From NCBI GenBank assembly GCA_964394085.1, contig CAYMWF010000046.1, forward strand, positions 1 to 39,354: a stretch of 39,354 nt of DNA. The letters run 5' to 3'. How positions within the stretch are numbered: the first letter of the stretch is position 1; every line of letters starts with the position of its first letter. The notes under the pieces are model-generated. The model ran no database searches. It was not told the DNA's origin and saw nothing but the letters and a program-made list of their open reading frames with translations. The position numbers were made by a program, and so were the translations under genes. This stretch comes from CAYMWF01 sp964394085 [NCBI: uncultured Gemmatimonadota bacterium] (GTDB taxonomy: Bacteria > GCA-2686955 > CAYMWF01). Of the stretch, positions 8,921 to 18,023 are shown in pieces.

Positions 8921-11900
8921 AGAATCTTCTTGAAATCGCAGCCGGCAGCTTCGGAAGATCGACGGCCACGATATAATAAGCCGCGGGAATGACCAGAAGT
9001 GTCAGGATCGTCGCCGCACCCAGACCCCAGACGATAATATTGGCCAGCGGAGCCCACACCGGGGACTTGCCTCCGAGACCGATCGTCATAGGAAGAAGCC
9101 CGAGAATCGTCGTAACCGAGGTTAGTATAATCGGTCTCAATCTTCGGCGCCCCGATTGCATGACCGCAAAGAGAGCCGGGGCTTTTTTCCTGCGTGACAG
9201 ATTGATAAAACTGACCATCACGATCGAATCGTTGACGGCGACTCCCGCCAGAGCCACGATTCCGTACATCGTGCTGATCGAAAACGGATTGCCTGAAAGG
9301 AGCAGTCCCAGCATGGCTCCGAGGATAGCGAAGGGAACGGTAAGGAGGATTATGAACGGCTGTGTAAAAGATCTGAACTGAGCGCCCAGGATAAGATATA
9401 TCAGGAATATCCCAATGGCGAACAGCCGTCCGATCCCGGTCCAGATTTCTTTGAATTCTTCAAACTCTCCTTCGAATGCGAGGGAGCAGTTGGGATAGAG
9501 AACGGTCAGGTCGGCGAATTTGTCTTTGATGATCCTGCTCACTTTATCCACGGTCAGGACTTCTTTGTTCAGTTCGGCTGTAATGGTAATCGCCTTCTTG
9601 CCCTTGAACCTCCTGATATCAGCGTTTCCTTTCACTACATCCACCCGGGCGAAAGCCGACAGCGGGACCATCGCTCCCCCGACGGTCGGCACTTTCATCC
9701 CCAGTACATCGCCGGGTGTCTTGAAACAGCCTTCGGGATATTTCACAATTACATCGATGTCATCATCTCCGTCCCTGAAAACAGTAGCCAGCCGGCCGTC
9801 GAGAGCATCCCTCGCCGCCATGGCCGTTCCGGCAACGTTCAACCCGTACCTCGCAGCTTTTTCCCTGTCGATGATTATACGATATTCGGTTTTCCCTTCC
9901 TTGAAATCATCCTCAATGCTGTGGAGCCCCTCCACAGCGCCCAGCTCCGCCTTGAGGTGGCCGGCAAGTTGAACCATCTCTTCGAGGTACTTTCCCTGGA
10001 CCTTCACCTCCACGGGTTTCGGCGTAGGAGGACCGGTCAAAACTTTCGAAAACACGATTTTCTTCGGACCGGGAATATCGCTGCAGAGCTTCTCCATTTT
10101 CAGAATTATCTCGTCCAGGGTGTGGGCACGATATTCTTTCTCATAAAGATCGACGATTACCTGCCCCACGTCGGAATTGAAAATCCATTCGTCCTCGGTC
10201 TGCTGCATTCCGGAACTGGATATATAATGCTCCACTTCTCCTTCGGGAAGGAGCTTTACTCTTTCCTCGATCTCTTCCAGAACCTCCCTTGTGGTTTCAA
10301 GCCTGGTGCCCGGCGGCATTGTGACCCAGCAGAAGAACTGCGACACTTCCTCGTCCGCGAACATCTCGACACCGACAAGGGGAATAAGAATAGTGCTGGC
10401 TCCGGTTAAAATGAGAACCGATAAAACGACGATGTACCGGTTCCGAATGATCTTCCCGAGCAGTTTAGAATAGGGTTTTCGAATCTTCTTGACCCAATCC
10501 ATTTTCCTGGCGGGTTTCTTCGAGCTGCCCCAGTGAGCGAAATGCGAAGGCAGAATGATGAAACACTCTATCAGCGATGCCACAAGTGCCAGCGAGACCA
10601 CGATCGGAACTATTCTCATGAATTTCCCGACAATCCCGGGAAGCAGCATCAGGGGGAGAAAGGCGGATACCGTCGTCAGAGTGGCGGCGACAACAGGTTT
10701 AACGACCTCGTCGGTTCCTATGACGGCAGCTGTTTTTCTCGGTTTTCCGGCCTGGAAATGATAGAAACAGTTCTCCACGACAATTATGGCATCATCAACG
10801 ATTATCCCCAGGACCAGTACCAGGCCGAAAAGGGAATTCCCGTTCATCGTCTGACCGGTGTAATTCATGAAAATGAATGCAGCCATGAATGAAATCGGTA
10901 TACCGAGGCTGACATAGAAGGCATTCCTGAACCCCAGGATAACCAGGAGCACGATGAGCACCAGAATACCGCCGAAATATGCGTTCTTTTTAAGAATACC
11001 TATAATCTTGTCAATGCTTATAGACGTATCGCCGGAGAAGCTGATGGTGCATCCGGGCGGCAGTTGCGGGTCGAACTCCTTCGACGCCTGCTTTATCTGC
11101 CGGATCACATCCAGCGAATTACCCTTCTTCTGCTTGGAAATCGAGAGGCTGATTCCGGACAGACCGTCCACGTGAGACAGGGTGGCGGGTGTTTCAAAGG
11201 TATCCACGAGTGTGGCCACATCCTCTACGCGCACCGACGTACTTCCGGTATGCCTGACCACGACACGTGAGAACTCCTGCGGATCAGTTATCTCGCCAAG
11301 CGTCCGGATTATGATTTCTTCGCGCCCGCGGTCGGCGTAACCGGCCGGGAGATCAAGGGTGGAAGCGCCGATTCCCATAGCAATCTCGCCGATCGACATG
11401 GCTGTCGCTTCAAGCTGTTTCGGATCTGCTTCAACCCAGATTTCCCGTTCCCGCGTCCCTGTGACGAGCACGGACGAAATCCCCTTGATATTCAGAAATT
11501 CGCGTCTCAGATCGTCCGAGATTTCATTTTTCTGCCTTTCGGTGAGATTTCCATGTATATCGACGGAAATAATCGGAATCATGTCGTCCGTATCGAATTC
11601 GTCGACCACCGGATCTTCCGCTCCCTCGGGAAGATCCACCCTGTCGACTTCGATATTTATTTCTCGGACTTTGTCCCGCAGATCCTCTTCGGATAAATCC
11701 TCGAATACCACCCAGACGAACCCGCCGCCTTCGTACGCAGTGGATGCGATGTAATCCACCCCGTCTATCCCGGCGAGGGCGTCTTCAATCGGAACGACGA
11801 TCAGCTGTTCGACATTATTCGGAGCGGCTCCGGGATATGGGCAGATTACGAATACCCAATTGAACCCTACCTTCGGCATGAGCTCAACCGGCAGCTCGAA

Positions 11901-11990
11901 TGTGACCACCATCGTGCCGAAGATGAGAATCACGGCCATCAGGAGATTGACGAGAACCGTATTCCTTACAGAAAAACTACCGAGTGACAT
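8901..11990 (-). CDS. RND-family efflux transporter, inner-membrane subunit (AcrB/HAE1-like)
   Basis: A 1029-residue proton-driven efflux pump of the resistance-nodulation-division family. It shows the duplicated plan: a hydrophobic first helix, a large periplasmic loop starting with 'YPGAAPNNVEQ', a block of transmembrane helices from about residue 335, a second periplasmic loop and a second block from about 850. The paired proton-relay aspartates are Asp399-Asp400 in GIIVDDAIIVVEN. The place of AcrB Lys940 holds VNDSIVM (Asn920), a variant also common in HAE1-like pumps of non-enterobacteria. It starts inside the last codons of the adaptor gene (14-base overlap), so the two are coupled. No TolC-like gene is adjacent. 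The substrate is unknown. Confidence 0.95.
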   Translation of the reverse strand: MSLGSFSVRNTVLVNLLMAVILIFGTMVVTFELPVELMPKVGFNWVFVICPYPGAAPNNVEQLIVVPIEDALAGIDGVDYIASTAYEGGGFVWVVFEDLSEEDLRDKVREINIEVDRVDLPEGAEDPVVDEFDTDDMIPIISVDIHGNLTERQKNEISDDLRREFLNIKGISSVLVTGTREREIWVEADPKQLEATAMSIGEIAMGIGASTLDLPAGYADRGREEIIIRTLGEITDPQEFSRVVVRHTGSTSVRVEDVATLVDTFETPATLSHVDGLSGISLSISKQKKGNSLDVIRQIKQASKEFDPQLPPGCTISFSGDTSISIDKIIGILKKNAYFGGILVLIVLLVILGFRNAFYVSLGIPISFMAAFIFMNYTGQTMNGNSLFGLVLVLGIIVDDAIIVVENCFYHFQAGKPRKTAAVIGTDEVVKPVVAATLTTVSAFLPLMLLPGIVGKFMRIVPIVVSLALVASLIECFIILPSHFAHWGSSKKPARKMDWVKKIRKPYSKLLGKIIRNRYIVVLSVLILTGASTILIPLVGVEMFADEEVSQFFCWVTMPPGTRLETTREVLEEIEERVKLLPEGEVEHYISSSGMQQTEDEWIFNSDVGQVIVDLYEKEYRAHTLDEIILKMEKLCSDIPGPKKIVFSKVLTGPPTPKPVEVKVQGKYLEEMVQLAGHLKAELGAVEGLHSIEDDFKEGKTEYRIIIDREKAARYGLNVAGTAMAARDALDGRLATVFRDGDDDIDVIVKYPEGCFKTPGDVLGMKVPTVGGAMVPLSAFARVDVVKGNADIRRFKGKKAITITAELNKEVLTVDKVSRIIKDKFADLTVLYPNCSLAFEGEFEEFKEIWTGIGRLFAIGIFLIYLILGAQFRSFTQPFIILLTVPFAILGAMLGLLLSGNPFSISTMYGIVALAGVAVNDSIVMVSFINLSRRKKAPALFAVMQSGRRRLRPIILTSVTTILGLLPMTIGLGGKSPVWAPLANIIVWGLGAATILTLLVIPAAYYIVAVDLPKLPAAISRRFFRSAPA

Positions 11991-13113
11991 TTTCTGTGCG
12001 CCTTTTCTCCGATTGAATCGAAACCGGCATTCCGTCGAAAAGGAATTCGTGACCTACGACGATTACAGGAGCTCCTTCTTCCATCCCGCATTCGATCGCC
12101 ACACGTTCCCGACTCCTGCCGAGTTCGTTGACGGCCACCCGTCGCGCGCAATCGTTCTCTATGGACCAGACGAAGAAGAAGCCGTCTTCAGACACAATCG
12201 CCTCGGTCGGAACCAGTTTCACGTCATTGAGAACCCGGCGTATTATCGAAACGGAGCCGGCCATGCCGGATTTGAGTCTGCCGTCCCGATTACTGAATTT
12301 CATTTCGATTGGATAGGCTCCGGAACCGGGTTCGCTTCTTGCTCCGACCGCAACGACCTCGCCGAAAAATTCCTCACCGGGAAAGGCCGTCACCGAGAGT
12401 ACGGCCGTCATCCCTTTTTCTATCCGTACAGCACCTGATGCGGCGGCTCCCGCGTAGCACTTGACAGGATCGTCCTGAATGACCGTCAAGAGGGGCTGGC
12501 CGGGGGGCAGATACATCCCCTCCGGCGGAATCAATCCGTCGAGGATTCCGTTGAACGGGCTTGTCACCCGGGTCTCCCTGAGAATCCTTTTTGCCCTCGT
12601 AACCCCGGATCCGGCCAGTGCAAGAGCCGCCCTGGCCCCCCGGGCGGCGGTTTCCGCTGATTCATACATGGCTCGGGAGGTGTTGGCCCCGAAGAGAAGC
12701 GTCTCCTGGCGTTCGAATTCCCGGGCGGCCATCTCAGCCCCCGCGGACGCTTCTTCCAGTCCCGCCTCAGCTTCTATCAGGGCGCACCGGGGCAGCTCAT
12801 CATCGAAAATGATGAGAGTATCACCCGCCATCACGCGATCCCCCCTCTTCACGAAGCAGGAAACGACACGCCCTCCCGCTTCCGATACAACAGGTACTTC
12901 CTTCCAGCCGGACAGAATGCACCCCAGGTCCGTAGTCTCGTTGAGATCACCCGGTTCCAGGGGGATGACTCTTACCGGGGTAGCTTTCGAAGGTTTGGAT
13001 GTTTCAGTGATTTCCGGATCTTCCGCTGGACTCTCTTTACCTTTGAAGGATCCGATGGCGATAAAAAGAAGCACAACTACTGCAACGGCTATGATGAAGA
13101 ACAGCTTTTTCAT
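11977..13113 (-). CDS. RND efflux periplasmic adaptor (membrane fusion protein)
   Basis: A 378-residue adaptor that links the RND pump to an outer-membrane channel. The N-terminus (MKKLFFIIAVAVVVLLFIAI) is an uncleaved-looking membrane anchor with no lipobox. A lipoyl-like half-domain follows (VSEAGGRVVSCFVKRGDRVM, about residues 75-95). Next comes an alanine/glutamate-rich alpha-hairpin (about 110-170), the second lipoyl half ('VTSPFNGILDGLIPPEGMYL'), a beta-barrel and a membrane-proximal domain. It is the first gene of a two-gene operon with the pump. AAAGG lies about ten bases before the ATG, and a stronger GGAGGAG lies further upstream. Confidence 0.92.
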   Translation of the reverse strand: MKKLFFIIAVAVVVLLFIAIGSFKGKESPAEDPEITETSKPSKATPVRVIPLEPGDLNETTDLGCILSGWKEVPVVSEAGGRVVSCFVKRGDRVMAGDTLIIFDDELPRCALIEAEAGLEEASAGAEMAAREFERQETLLFGANTSRAMYESAETAARGARAALALAGSGVTRAKRILRETRVTSPFNGILDGLIPPEGMYLPPGQPLLTVIQDDPVKCYAGAAASGAVRIEKGMTAVLSVTAFPGEEFFGEVVAVGARSEPGSGAYPIEMKFSNRDGRLKSGMAGSVSIIRRVLNDVKLVPTEAIVSEDGFFFVWSIENDCARRVAVNELGRSRERVAIECGMEEGAPVIVVGHEFLFDGMPVSIQSEKRRTENVTR

Positions 13114-13419
13114 CGGCTCAAGACCTTTCGGGGCAGTTCACCCTCCTCCTGACAAAATTGAAAATTGAATCTACCTGTTTTATAAAGTCAATGCAATACC
13201 GTTTGGAACTGCCGGTACAGTGTCGGGTGAAGGCGGCGGCGGGACTCGACAAGGTATAAAGGGGAGATCAGTGATAAAGACTTGACTCGAAGTATTCTTT
13301 TTACTATGGATCAGCCGATTCATAGTTCATATTCGGGATTCGTCTCGATAAAGCGCTATGGGGTCAAGTAGCGAGAGGTTCGCAGCCAACACGTTCGAGG
13401 TTAAACGTAGGAGGAGAGA
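13114..13419. other. Divergent intergenic region, adaptor gene and beta-propeller-like gene
   Basis: These 306 bases separate two divergent genes. The plus-strand side has a promoter-like pair at 13282-13310 and a strong AGGAGG at 13409-13414 before the ATG at 13420. On the minus strand, TTGACTTTATAAA-like sequence near 13180 is AT-rich, but I could not find well-spaced -35 and -10 boxes. No gene is seen here. Confidence 0.55.
13282..13310 (+). promoter_or_regulatory. Weak candidate promoter for the FlgD-module protein
   Basis: TTGACT at 13282-13287 is close to the -35 consensus. Seventeen bases on is TATGGA at 13305-13310, which matches the -10 box only in its first half. It lies about 110 bases before the start codon. 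Confidence 0.3.
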
Positions 13420-15117
13420 ATGCACAAGAAATTATTGTTCACTACCATTCTCGTTCTCGTCGTAGCGGGAACCGCTTTTGGTTTCGTGAAGACGGAACGT
13501 CCAACCCTTGTCAGGATGAATGCCGATCTTGGCACCATATCCGGACAATCCGGGGCGAACGGATATCCCGACCCTGATTCAACGATGATCGTGTGCTCGG
13601 ATATCGATTACGGCGCGGATGCCAACGGACCGACGGCATACGCCGCTCAGCGTCATATCGCATTCGGAAGAGACACGTATTATGTAATCTGGGAATGGGG
13701 TGATTCCCGCAACAACGATGTCACCGAGTCACACTGGGAAAGCTTCGGTCCAATCGGATACTGGACCTTCCCCGTCTCCATGAACGGCTGGGGAGTCAAT
13801 TGCGGTCGACCTTCAATAGTCGAAGGCAACGACGACAGGATGGTTGCCGCATGGCACCAGAACAACGGAAGCGGATATGACATCTATTCCGGTTACAACG
13901 ACGGCACCGGCTGGAATCCCCAGGCTATCACCGACACCACCGATACGAGCGAAGATACTTTCGTAGCATCGGTAAGAAGCTCGGACGGAAAGATCTGGCT
14001 CGGATACGATGCTAATCCTTCCGGGGGCATCGAATACTTCTACACCACCTATTCGGATGATAACGGTGAGACCTGGTCAGATGTAGAGCTGGTAACTCCG
14101 TTCCCGGTCCTCTCCGGATGGGCTCAGTGCGCCCTCGCGGCGGACCCGTCCAACGGTGATGTCTGGATGGCATACCACGATACCACCGGAGGAGTCGCGG
14201 ACAACGGCATGGATATCGTAGTGCAGCGATACGACAGTGCCACCGAGACATGGGGGGAAAGGGATATTCTGGATGAGGGTTATCCGGAAGCGCATCCCTG
14301 CCTGCCTTCAATCGTCATCGATTCGAACCACGATGCCCACATTGCTTACCTCATCAACGCCAATCCGACACTGGAAGGCCTGATGGTATATTATTATACC
14401 GGTCCCGTCGGTCCGATTAAATATATCTACGGGAACGAAGGCAACTGGAGCACTCCGGAGCTGGTGACCGGTGATTCCCCGACCGACACGACGGCGGGCA
14501 TGCCTTCCATCGGGATCGATGCGAACGACAACCTCTATCTTGCATTCACCCAGATCGACTCTTCCGACGGTGAATTTCTGTTCAATACTTTCAATGCCTA
14601 TATGACGACCAAGACCCCGGAGGGTGATTGGTCGGATCGTATCGATCTTTCCGAACTCGGAGCAATCAGCCCCTCCGATTCATTCCACTGCATGTACCCC
14701 CATATGACCCAGGAAGTGCCTGATATCGGCCCCGGAATAACCTGGGCGCAGATGGTAAACTATGCTTACCCATCTGGTATGTATTTCAAGAGACCCCTGG
14801 AAGCAGCCGGAACCGGCGGCGGAGTACCGCAGCCTAATGTCGCGGTCGAACTCCATCCGAATCATCCAAATCCCTTCAATCCGATCACAACAATCGGATT
14901 CGATCTGGATGCGACGGCAGAAGTAAACCTGTCGGTTTACGATATAACGGGTAAGCTCGTCCGGACGCTTGTCACAGGTGTGAAATCCGCGGGTTCGCAC
15001 CAGGTTGTCTGGGACGGATCAAACGAAGCGGGCCGTTCAGTCGCCTCGGGTATGTATTTCAGCCGACTGACAGCAGGGGGCGAGACGCTGACGAAGAGCA
15101 TGATGCTTCTTAAGTAG
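13420..15117 (+). CDS. Exported beta-propeller-like protein with C-terminal FlgD-like/sorting module
   Basis: A 565-residue exported protein. The signal peptide is clear (MHKKLLFTTILVLVVAGTAF). The middle is a repetitive all-beta domain resembling sialidase/BNR propellers. It has one good Asp-box (SDDNGETW, about residues 212-219) and blades of the type 'PSIGIDANDNLYLAFTQ'. Sialidase active-site residues cannot be assigned, so I do not claim enzymatic activity. Residues about 475-565 form a FlgD-like Ig fold: 'HPNHPNPFNPITTIGF', VYDITGKLVRTL, SAGSHQVVWDG, SGMYFSRL and a basic end (TKSMMLLK). Such modules resemble type-A sorting domains. AGGAGG at 13409-13414 fixes the start. A strong terminator follows. 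Confidence 0.88.
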   Translation: MHKKLLFTTILVLVVAGTAFGFVKTERPTLVRMNADLGTISGQSGANGYPDPDSTMIVCSDIDYGADANGPTAYAAQRHIAFGRDTYYVIWEWGDSRNNDVTESHWESFGPIGYWTFPVSMNGWGVNCGRPSIVEGNDDRMVAAWHQNNGSGYDIYSGYNDGTGWNPQAITDTTDTSEDTFVASVRSSDGKIWLGYDANPSGGIEYFYTTYSDDNGETWSDVELVTPFPVLSGWAQCALAADPSNGDVWMAYHDTTGGVADNGMDIVVQRYDSATETWGERDILDEGYPEAHPCLPSIVIDSNHDAHIAYLINANPTLEGLMVYYYTGPVGPIKYIYGNEGNWSTPELVTGDSPTDTTAGMPSIGIDANDNLYLAFTQIDSSDGEFLFNTFNAYMTTKTPEGDWSDRIDLSELGAISPSDSFHCMYPHMTQEVPDIGPGITWAQMVNYAYPSGMYFKRPLEAAGTGGGVPQPNVAVELHPNHPNPFNPITTIGFDLDATAEVNLSVYDITGKLVRTLVTGVKSAGSHQVVWDGSNEAGRSVASGMYFSRLTAGGETLTKSMMLLK

Positions 15118-15586
15118 TCAATTGCGTTCCCGCGAGCCTCGCGATAAACCGGGCGTCTTCTTTGAAGGCGCCCGGATTTTTATGACTCCGAATCAAGCGG
15201 CAGCGGGGTAAAGCCCCGGCTTGTATAGAAATGGGGCTCTTGGTGAACACTGGTCCACCGCCGTCGTTAGAGTTGGAAGTTATGCATCGGCAGCCTAAGA
15301 GAGCTGCCCGCCAGCCATTTCCACTTGTGCGATACTATGGTTTTCAATATTATCCCTTTAACCTCCGGTAAGCAGCAAACTTCGCCTGCCGGAATCCAGT
15401 TTACCGGGAACGAAACAGAACTTGAGCAGTAGAATACGGATGACCCGAAGCAACTGATCAAATTCATTGATTCGGCGGACGGATTTACAGGGTGAACCAG
15501 GATATTCAGAACCAGATGCAATTAAATTAATCTGATTTCAACCCGACCAGTAAACCGGCCGCAAAACCCGGGAGAAAGGATATCGA
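15118..15586 (+). other. Intergenic region with terminator and alternative hairpins
   Basis: This 469-base gap begins with a strong terminator (15149-15181). Just after it, overlapping inverted repeats at 15204-15218 and 15212-15238 could form alternative hairpins. The remainder, to 15586, has no recognised gene: frames are short and lack ribosome-binding sites. AGAAAGGA at 15572-15579 is a likely ribosome-binding site for the zinc protease gene at 15587. Confidence 0.6.
15149..15181 (+). terminator. Strong rho-independent terminator
   Basis: CCGGGCG at 15149-15155 pairs with CGCCCGG at 15169-15175. The stem continues inward through a T-G wobble and CTTC/GAAG around a TTT loop, giving about 12 pairs. 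The stem is followed by ATTTTT. It lies 32 bases after the stop of the FlgD-module protein and separates it from the protease/T2SS block. Confidence 0.88.
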
Positions 15587-16264
15587 ATGTTCTTTTTCGA
15601 CTCAACAATGCTGCTGCTTGTGCCAGCCTTGATCCTGGCGTTCTACGCTCAAGCAAAGGTAAAATCGACCTATGCTCGGTACAGTAAGGTTGCATCCGCC
15701 CGCGGACTCACCGGGGTGGATGTGGCGAAACGATTACTCGGCGACGCAGGTATCGAAAATGTAAGTGTCAGTGTCGTTCCCGGAACCCTCAATGACCACT
15801 ACGATCCTCGTAAGAAGGTGGTAAACCTGTCGGAGGCGGTCGCCCGGAGCAGATCCGTGGCGGCAGTGGGTGTCGCAGCCCATGAAATCGGCCACGCGAT
15901 GCAGCACGCCAGAGGATATCTCCCTCTCAATCTGCGCAATTCCCTGGTGCCTGTGGCACAACTCGGTTCGGGAGCGGCCTTCCCACTCTTTTTTATCGGT
16001 TTTCTATTCCGGACACCGTTTCTTATGGATCTGGGAATTATCTTTTTCGCGGGGGCCGTGCTTTTTCAGCTCGTGACTCTTCCCGTGGAGCTGAATGCAT
16101 CCCGCCAGGCCCTTAAGGCCCTGAGCGCAGGCGGTTATCTCGTATCCAACGAAGTCGATAAAACCCGGCGCGTGCTGAACGCGGCGGCACTCACGTATAT
16201 TGCTGCAGCGGCAATGGCGGCATTGCAGCTGATCCGCCTCATCATATTGAGGGGTGACGATTAG
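15587..16264 (+). CDS. YugP-type zinc-dependent membrane metallopeptidase
   Basis: A 225-residue membrane protein of the YugP (neutral zinc metallopeptidase) family. The catalytic HEIGHAMQH motif starts at residue 99. It is preceded by the family's 'VNLSEAVARSRSVAAVGVAA' segment and followed by the conserved PVELNASRQALKAL stretch (about 165-178). Hydrophobic helices lie at about 5-20, 128-160 and 203-220. The family is widespread and its substrate is not known. The gene ends 43 bases before gspE on the same strand, so it may be transcribed with the secretion operon; that link is by position only. Confidence 0.92.
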   Translation: MFFFDSTMLLLVPALILAFYAQAKVKSTYARYSKVASARGLTGVDVAKRLLGDAGIENVSVSVVPGTLNDHYDPRKKVVNLSEAVARSRSVAAVGVAAHEIGHAMQHARGYLPLNLRNSLVPVAQLGSGAAFPLFFIGFLFRTPFLMDLGIIFFAGAVLFQLVTLPVELNASRQALKALSAGGYLVSNEVDKTRRVLNAAALTYIAAAAMAALQLIRLIILRGDD

Positions 16265-16307
16265 GCGCGGCCCCGGGCCGTCTCAACCGAAAACAGGTTC
16301 TAAAACG

Positions 16308-18023
16308 ATGTATCTTTTCAAAAAGAAGGGCAATCTGGGGAGCATCCTGATCGAAGAAAACCTCCTGTCTGAAAGAGAGCTGAGGATCGCCCTCGAATCC
16401 CAGGAGGCTTCAGGGGAACCGCTGGGTAAAGTCCTGAAAGATCTCGGCTATATCTCCCAGGCCGACCTTTCCCGCGGGCTGGCAATCCAGGCTGATCTCG
16501 ATTTTCTTGATTTATCGGATTTTCCGACGAACCCGCCCATCCTTCCAAAATTATCCGCAAGGTACCTGAAGCGACATGTCTGTTTTCCGCTATCTCTTGA
16601 AAACGATACTCTGCATCTCGCTACTTCCGATCCCTTCGCCATCGCATTCGCCGATGACATAACACGCAGCTTGAAATTAAAATGCATTTTCTCTGTCGCC
16701 ACCAAAGCTGAGATTCTGGAAGGTATCGATCTTTTTTACAACGTCTCGGGAACCAGCATGGAGAAGATCATCGCTTCGATATCCGAGGAAGACCTGGTGC
16801 TGCTTGGCGCCGCAGAACTCGAAGATATAGATCAATTGAGGGATATGGCATCCGAAGCTCCGGTAATCCAGCTCGTAAATTATTTCATCAGCAAGGCGGT
16901 GGAGCTCGGCGCCACCGATGTGCATATCGAGCCCATGGAGCGGGAGCTGAAAGTCCGGTGCCGGGTCGACGGGATGCTGCAGGAGCTCGAGAGCCCTCCG
17001 AAAAAGCTGCAACCGGCTATCATCTCCCGTATCAAAATCATGGGAGAACTCAATATCGCCGAACGAAGACTCCCCCAGGACGGGAGCACCCGGTTGAGGG
17101 TTTCGGCCAAGGAATTCGATATCCGAATCAATACCGTGCCCACACAATACGGGGAAAGCGTCGCATTGAGATTGCTCGACAGATCGGGAATATTCCTGGA
17201 TCTGAACGAACTCGGCCTGGACACTCACAACCAGGAAATCCTGTCAAACATACTGTCCAAACCGAACGGGATCCTCCTGGTTACAGGTCCCACGGGAAGT
17301 GGAAAAACAACGACTCTTTATGCATCCCTGGCCCGGGTGAACACGGTAGATAAAAAAATCATCACCGTTGAAGATCCGGTGGAATATCAGCTTCGAGGTA
17401 TCAACCAGATCGAAGTCAAGGAAGAAATCGGTCTGACATTTTCCGAGGGGCTGCGATCACTTGTCCGTCAGGATCCCGACATCATGCTCATCGGAGAGAT
17501 TCGTGATCTCGAATCGGGAGAAATAGCAATACAATCGGCGCTCACCGGGCATTTCGTCTTCTCGACCCTGCATACGAATGACGCGCCGTCAACGATTGTA
17601 AGACTTGTGGATCTCGGGATCGAGCCGTTCCTCATCGCTTCGACTCTCGAAGGCGTTCTCGCCCAGCGGCTCGTTCGTCAAATCTGCACCGACTGCAAAA
17701 CAGAATCCATTGTGAACAGCGAAGCGCTGACAGTAGCCGGATTCAACGTGCCGCCGCGTAAAACGTACACAGTCTATGAAGGGAAGGGCTGTGAAAGCTG
17801 TGGGGGCACGGGTTATTCAGGCAGAACCGGGATTTTCGAATTTTTACCGATAAACAAGGAGATGAGAGAAATAATTCAGACAAAGGTCAGCTCCTCCGAA
17901 ATAAGGAATGCAGCAATCCGTATGGGTATGAGAACTCTCCGGGACGACGGCTGGCAGAAAATCCAGGATGGCATAACAACCATCGCCGAGGTGCTCCTGA
18001 GAACCCAGGAGGATGACGAATAA
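16308..18023 (+). CDS. gspE: Type II secretion system ATPase GspE
   Basis: This is the cytoplasmic ATPase that powers pseudopilus assembly. From the ATG at 16308 it has 571 residues. An N-terminal MshEN/GspE-N region (LGSILIEENLLSERELRIAL) spans about residues 10-150. The ATPase core has Walker A GPTGSGKT at 327-334, an Asp-box region, the Walker B-type IMLIGEIRDLES and the HTNDA motif. A C4 zinc motif follows with Cys460, Cys463, Cys495 and Cys498 (CTDC and CESC), typical of GspE/PilB. A GTG at 16254 could extend it by 18 residues, but that extension is not family-like and overlaps the protease gene. The next gene starts directly at its stop (TAAATG). Confidence 0.96.
   Translation: MYLFKKKGNLGSILIEENLLSERELRIALESQEASGEPLGKVLKDLGYISQADLSRGLAIQADLDFLDLSDFPTNPPILPKLSARYLKRHVCFPLSLENDTLHLATSDPFAIAFADDITRSLKLKCIFSVATKAEILEGIDLFYNVSGTSMEKIIASISEEDLVLLGAAELEDIDQLRDMASEAPVIQLVNYFISKAVELGATDVHIEPMERELKVRCRVDGMLQELESPPKKLQPAIISRIKIMGELNIAERRLPQDGSTRLRVSAKEFDIRINTVPTQYGESVALRLLDRSGIFLDLNELGLDTHNQEILSNILSKPNGILLVTGPTGSGKTTTLYASLARVNTVDKKIITVEDPVEYQLRGINQIEVKEEIGLTFSEGLRSLVRQDPDIMLIGEIRDLESGEIAIQSALTGHFVFSTLHTNDAPSTIVRLVDLGIEPFLIASTLEGVLAQRLVRQICTDCKTESIVNSEALTVAGFNVPPRKTYTVYEGKGCESCGGTGYSGRTGIFEFLPINKEMREIIQTKVSSSEIRNAAIRMGMRTLRDDGWQKIQDGITTIAEVLLRTQEDDE

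Noticed and set aside
13420-15117. Possible active sialidase
   Set aside because: Only one clear Asp-box is seen and no arginine triad or catalytic Tyr/Glu pair can be assigned, so enzyme activity is not claimed.
15267-15521. Minus-strand frame of about 84 codons in the gap before the zinc protease
   Set aside because: It has no ribosome-binding site or family resemblance, and its composition does not look like the surrounding genes.
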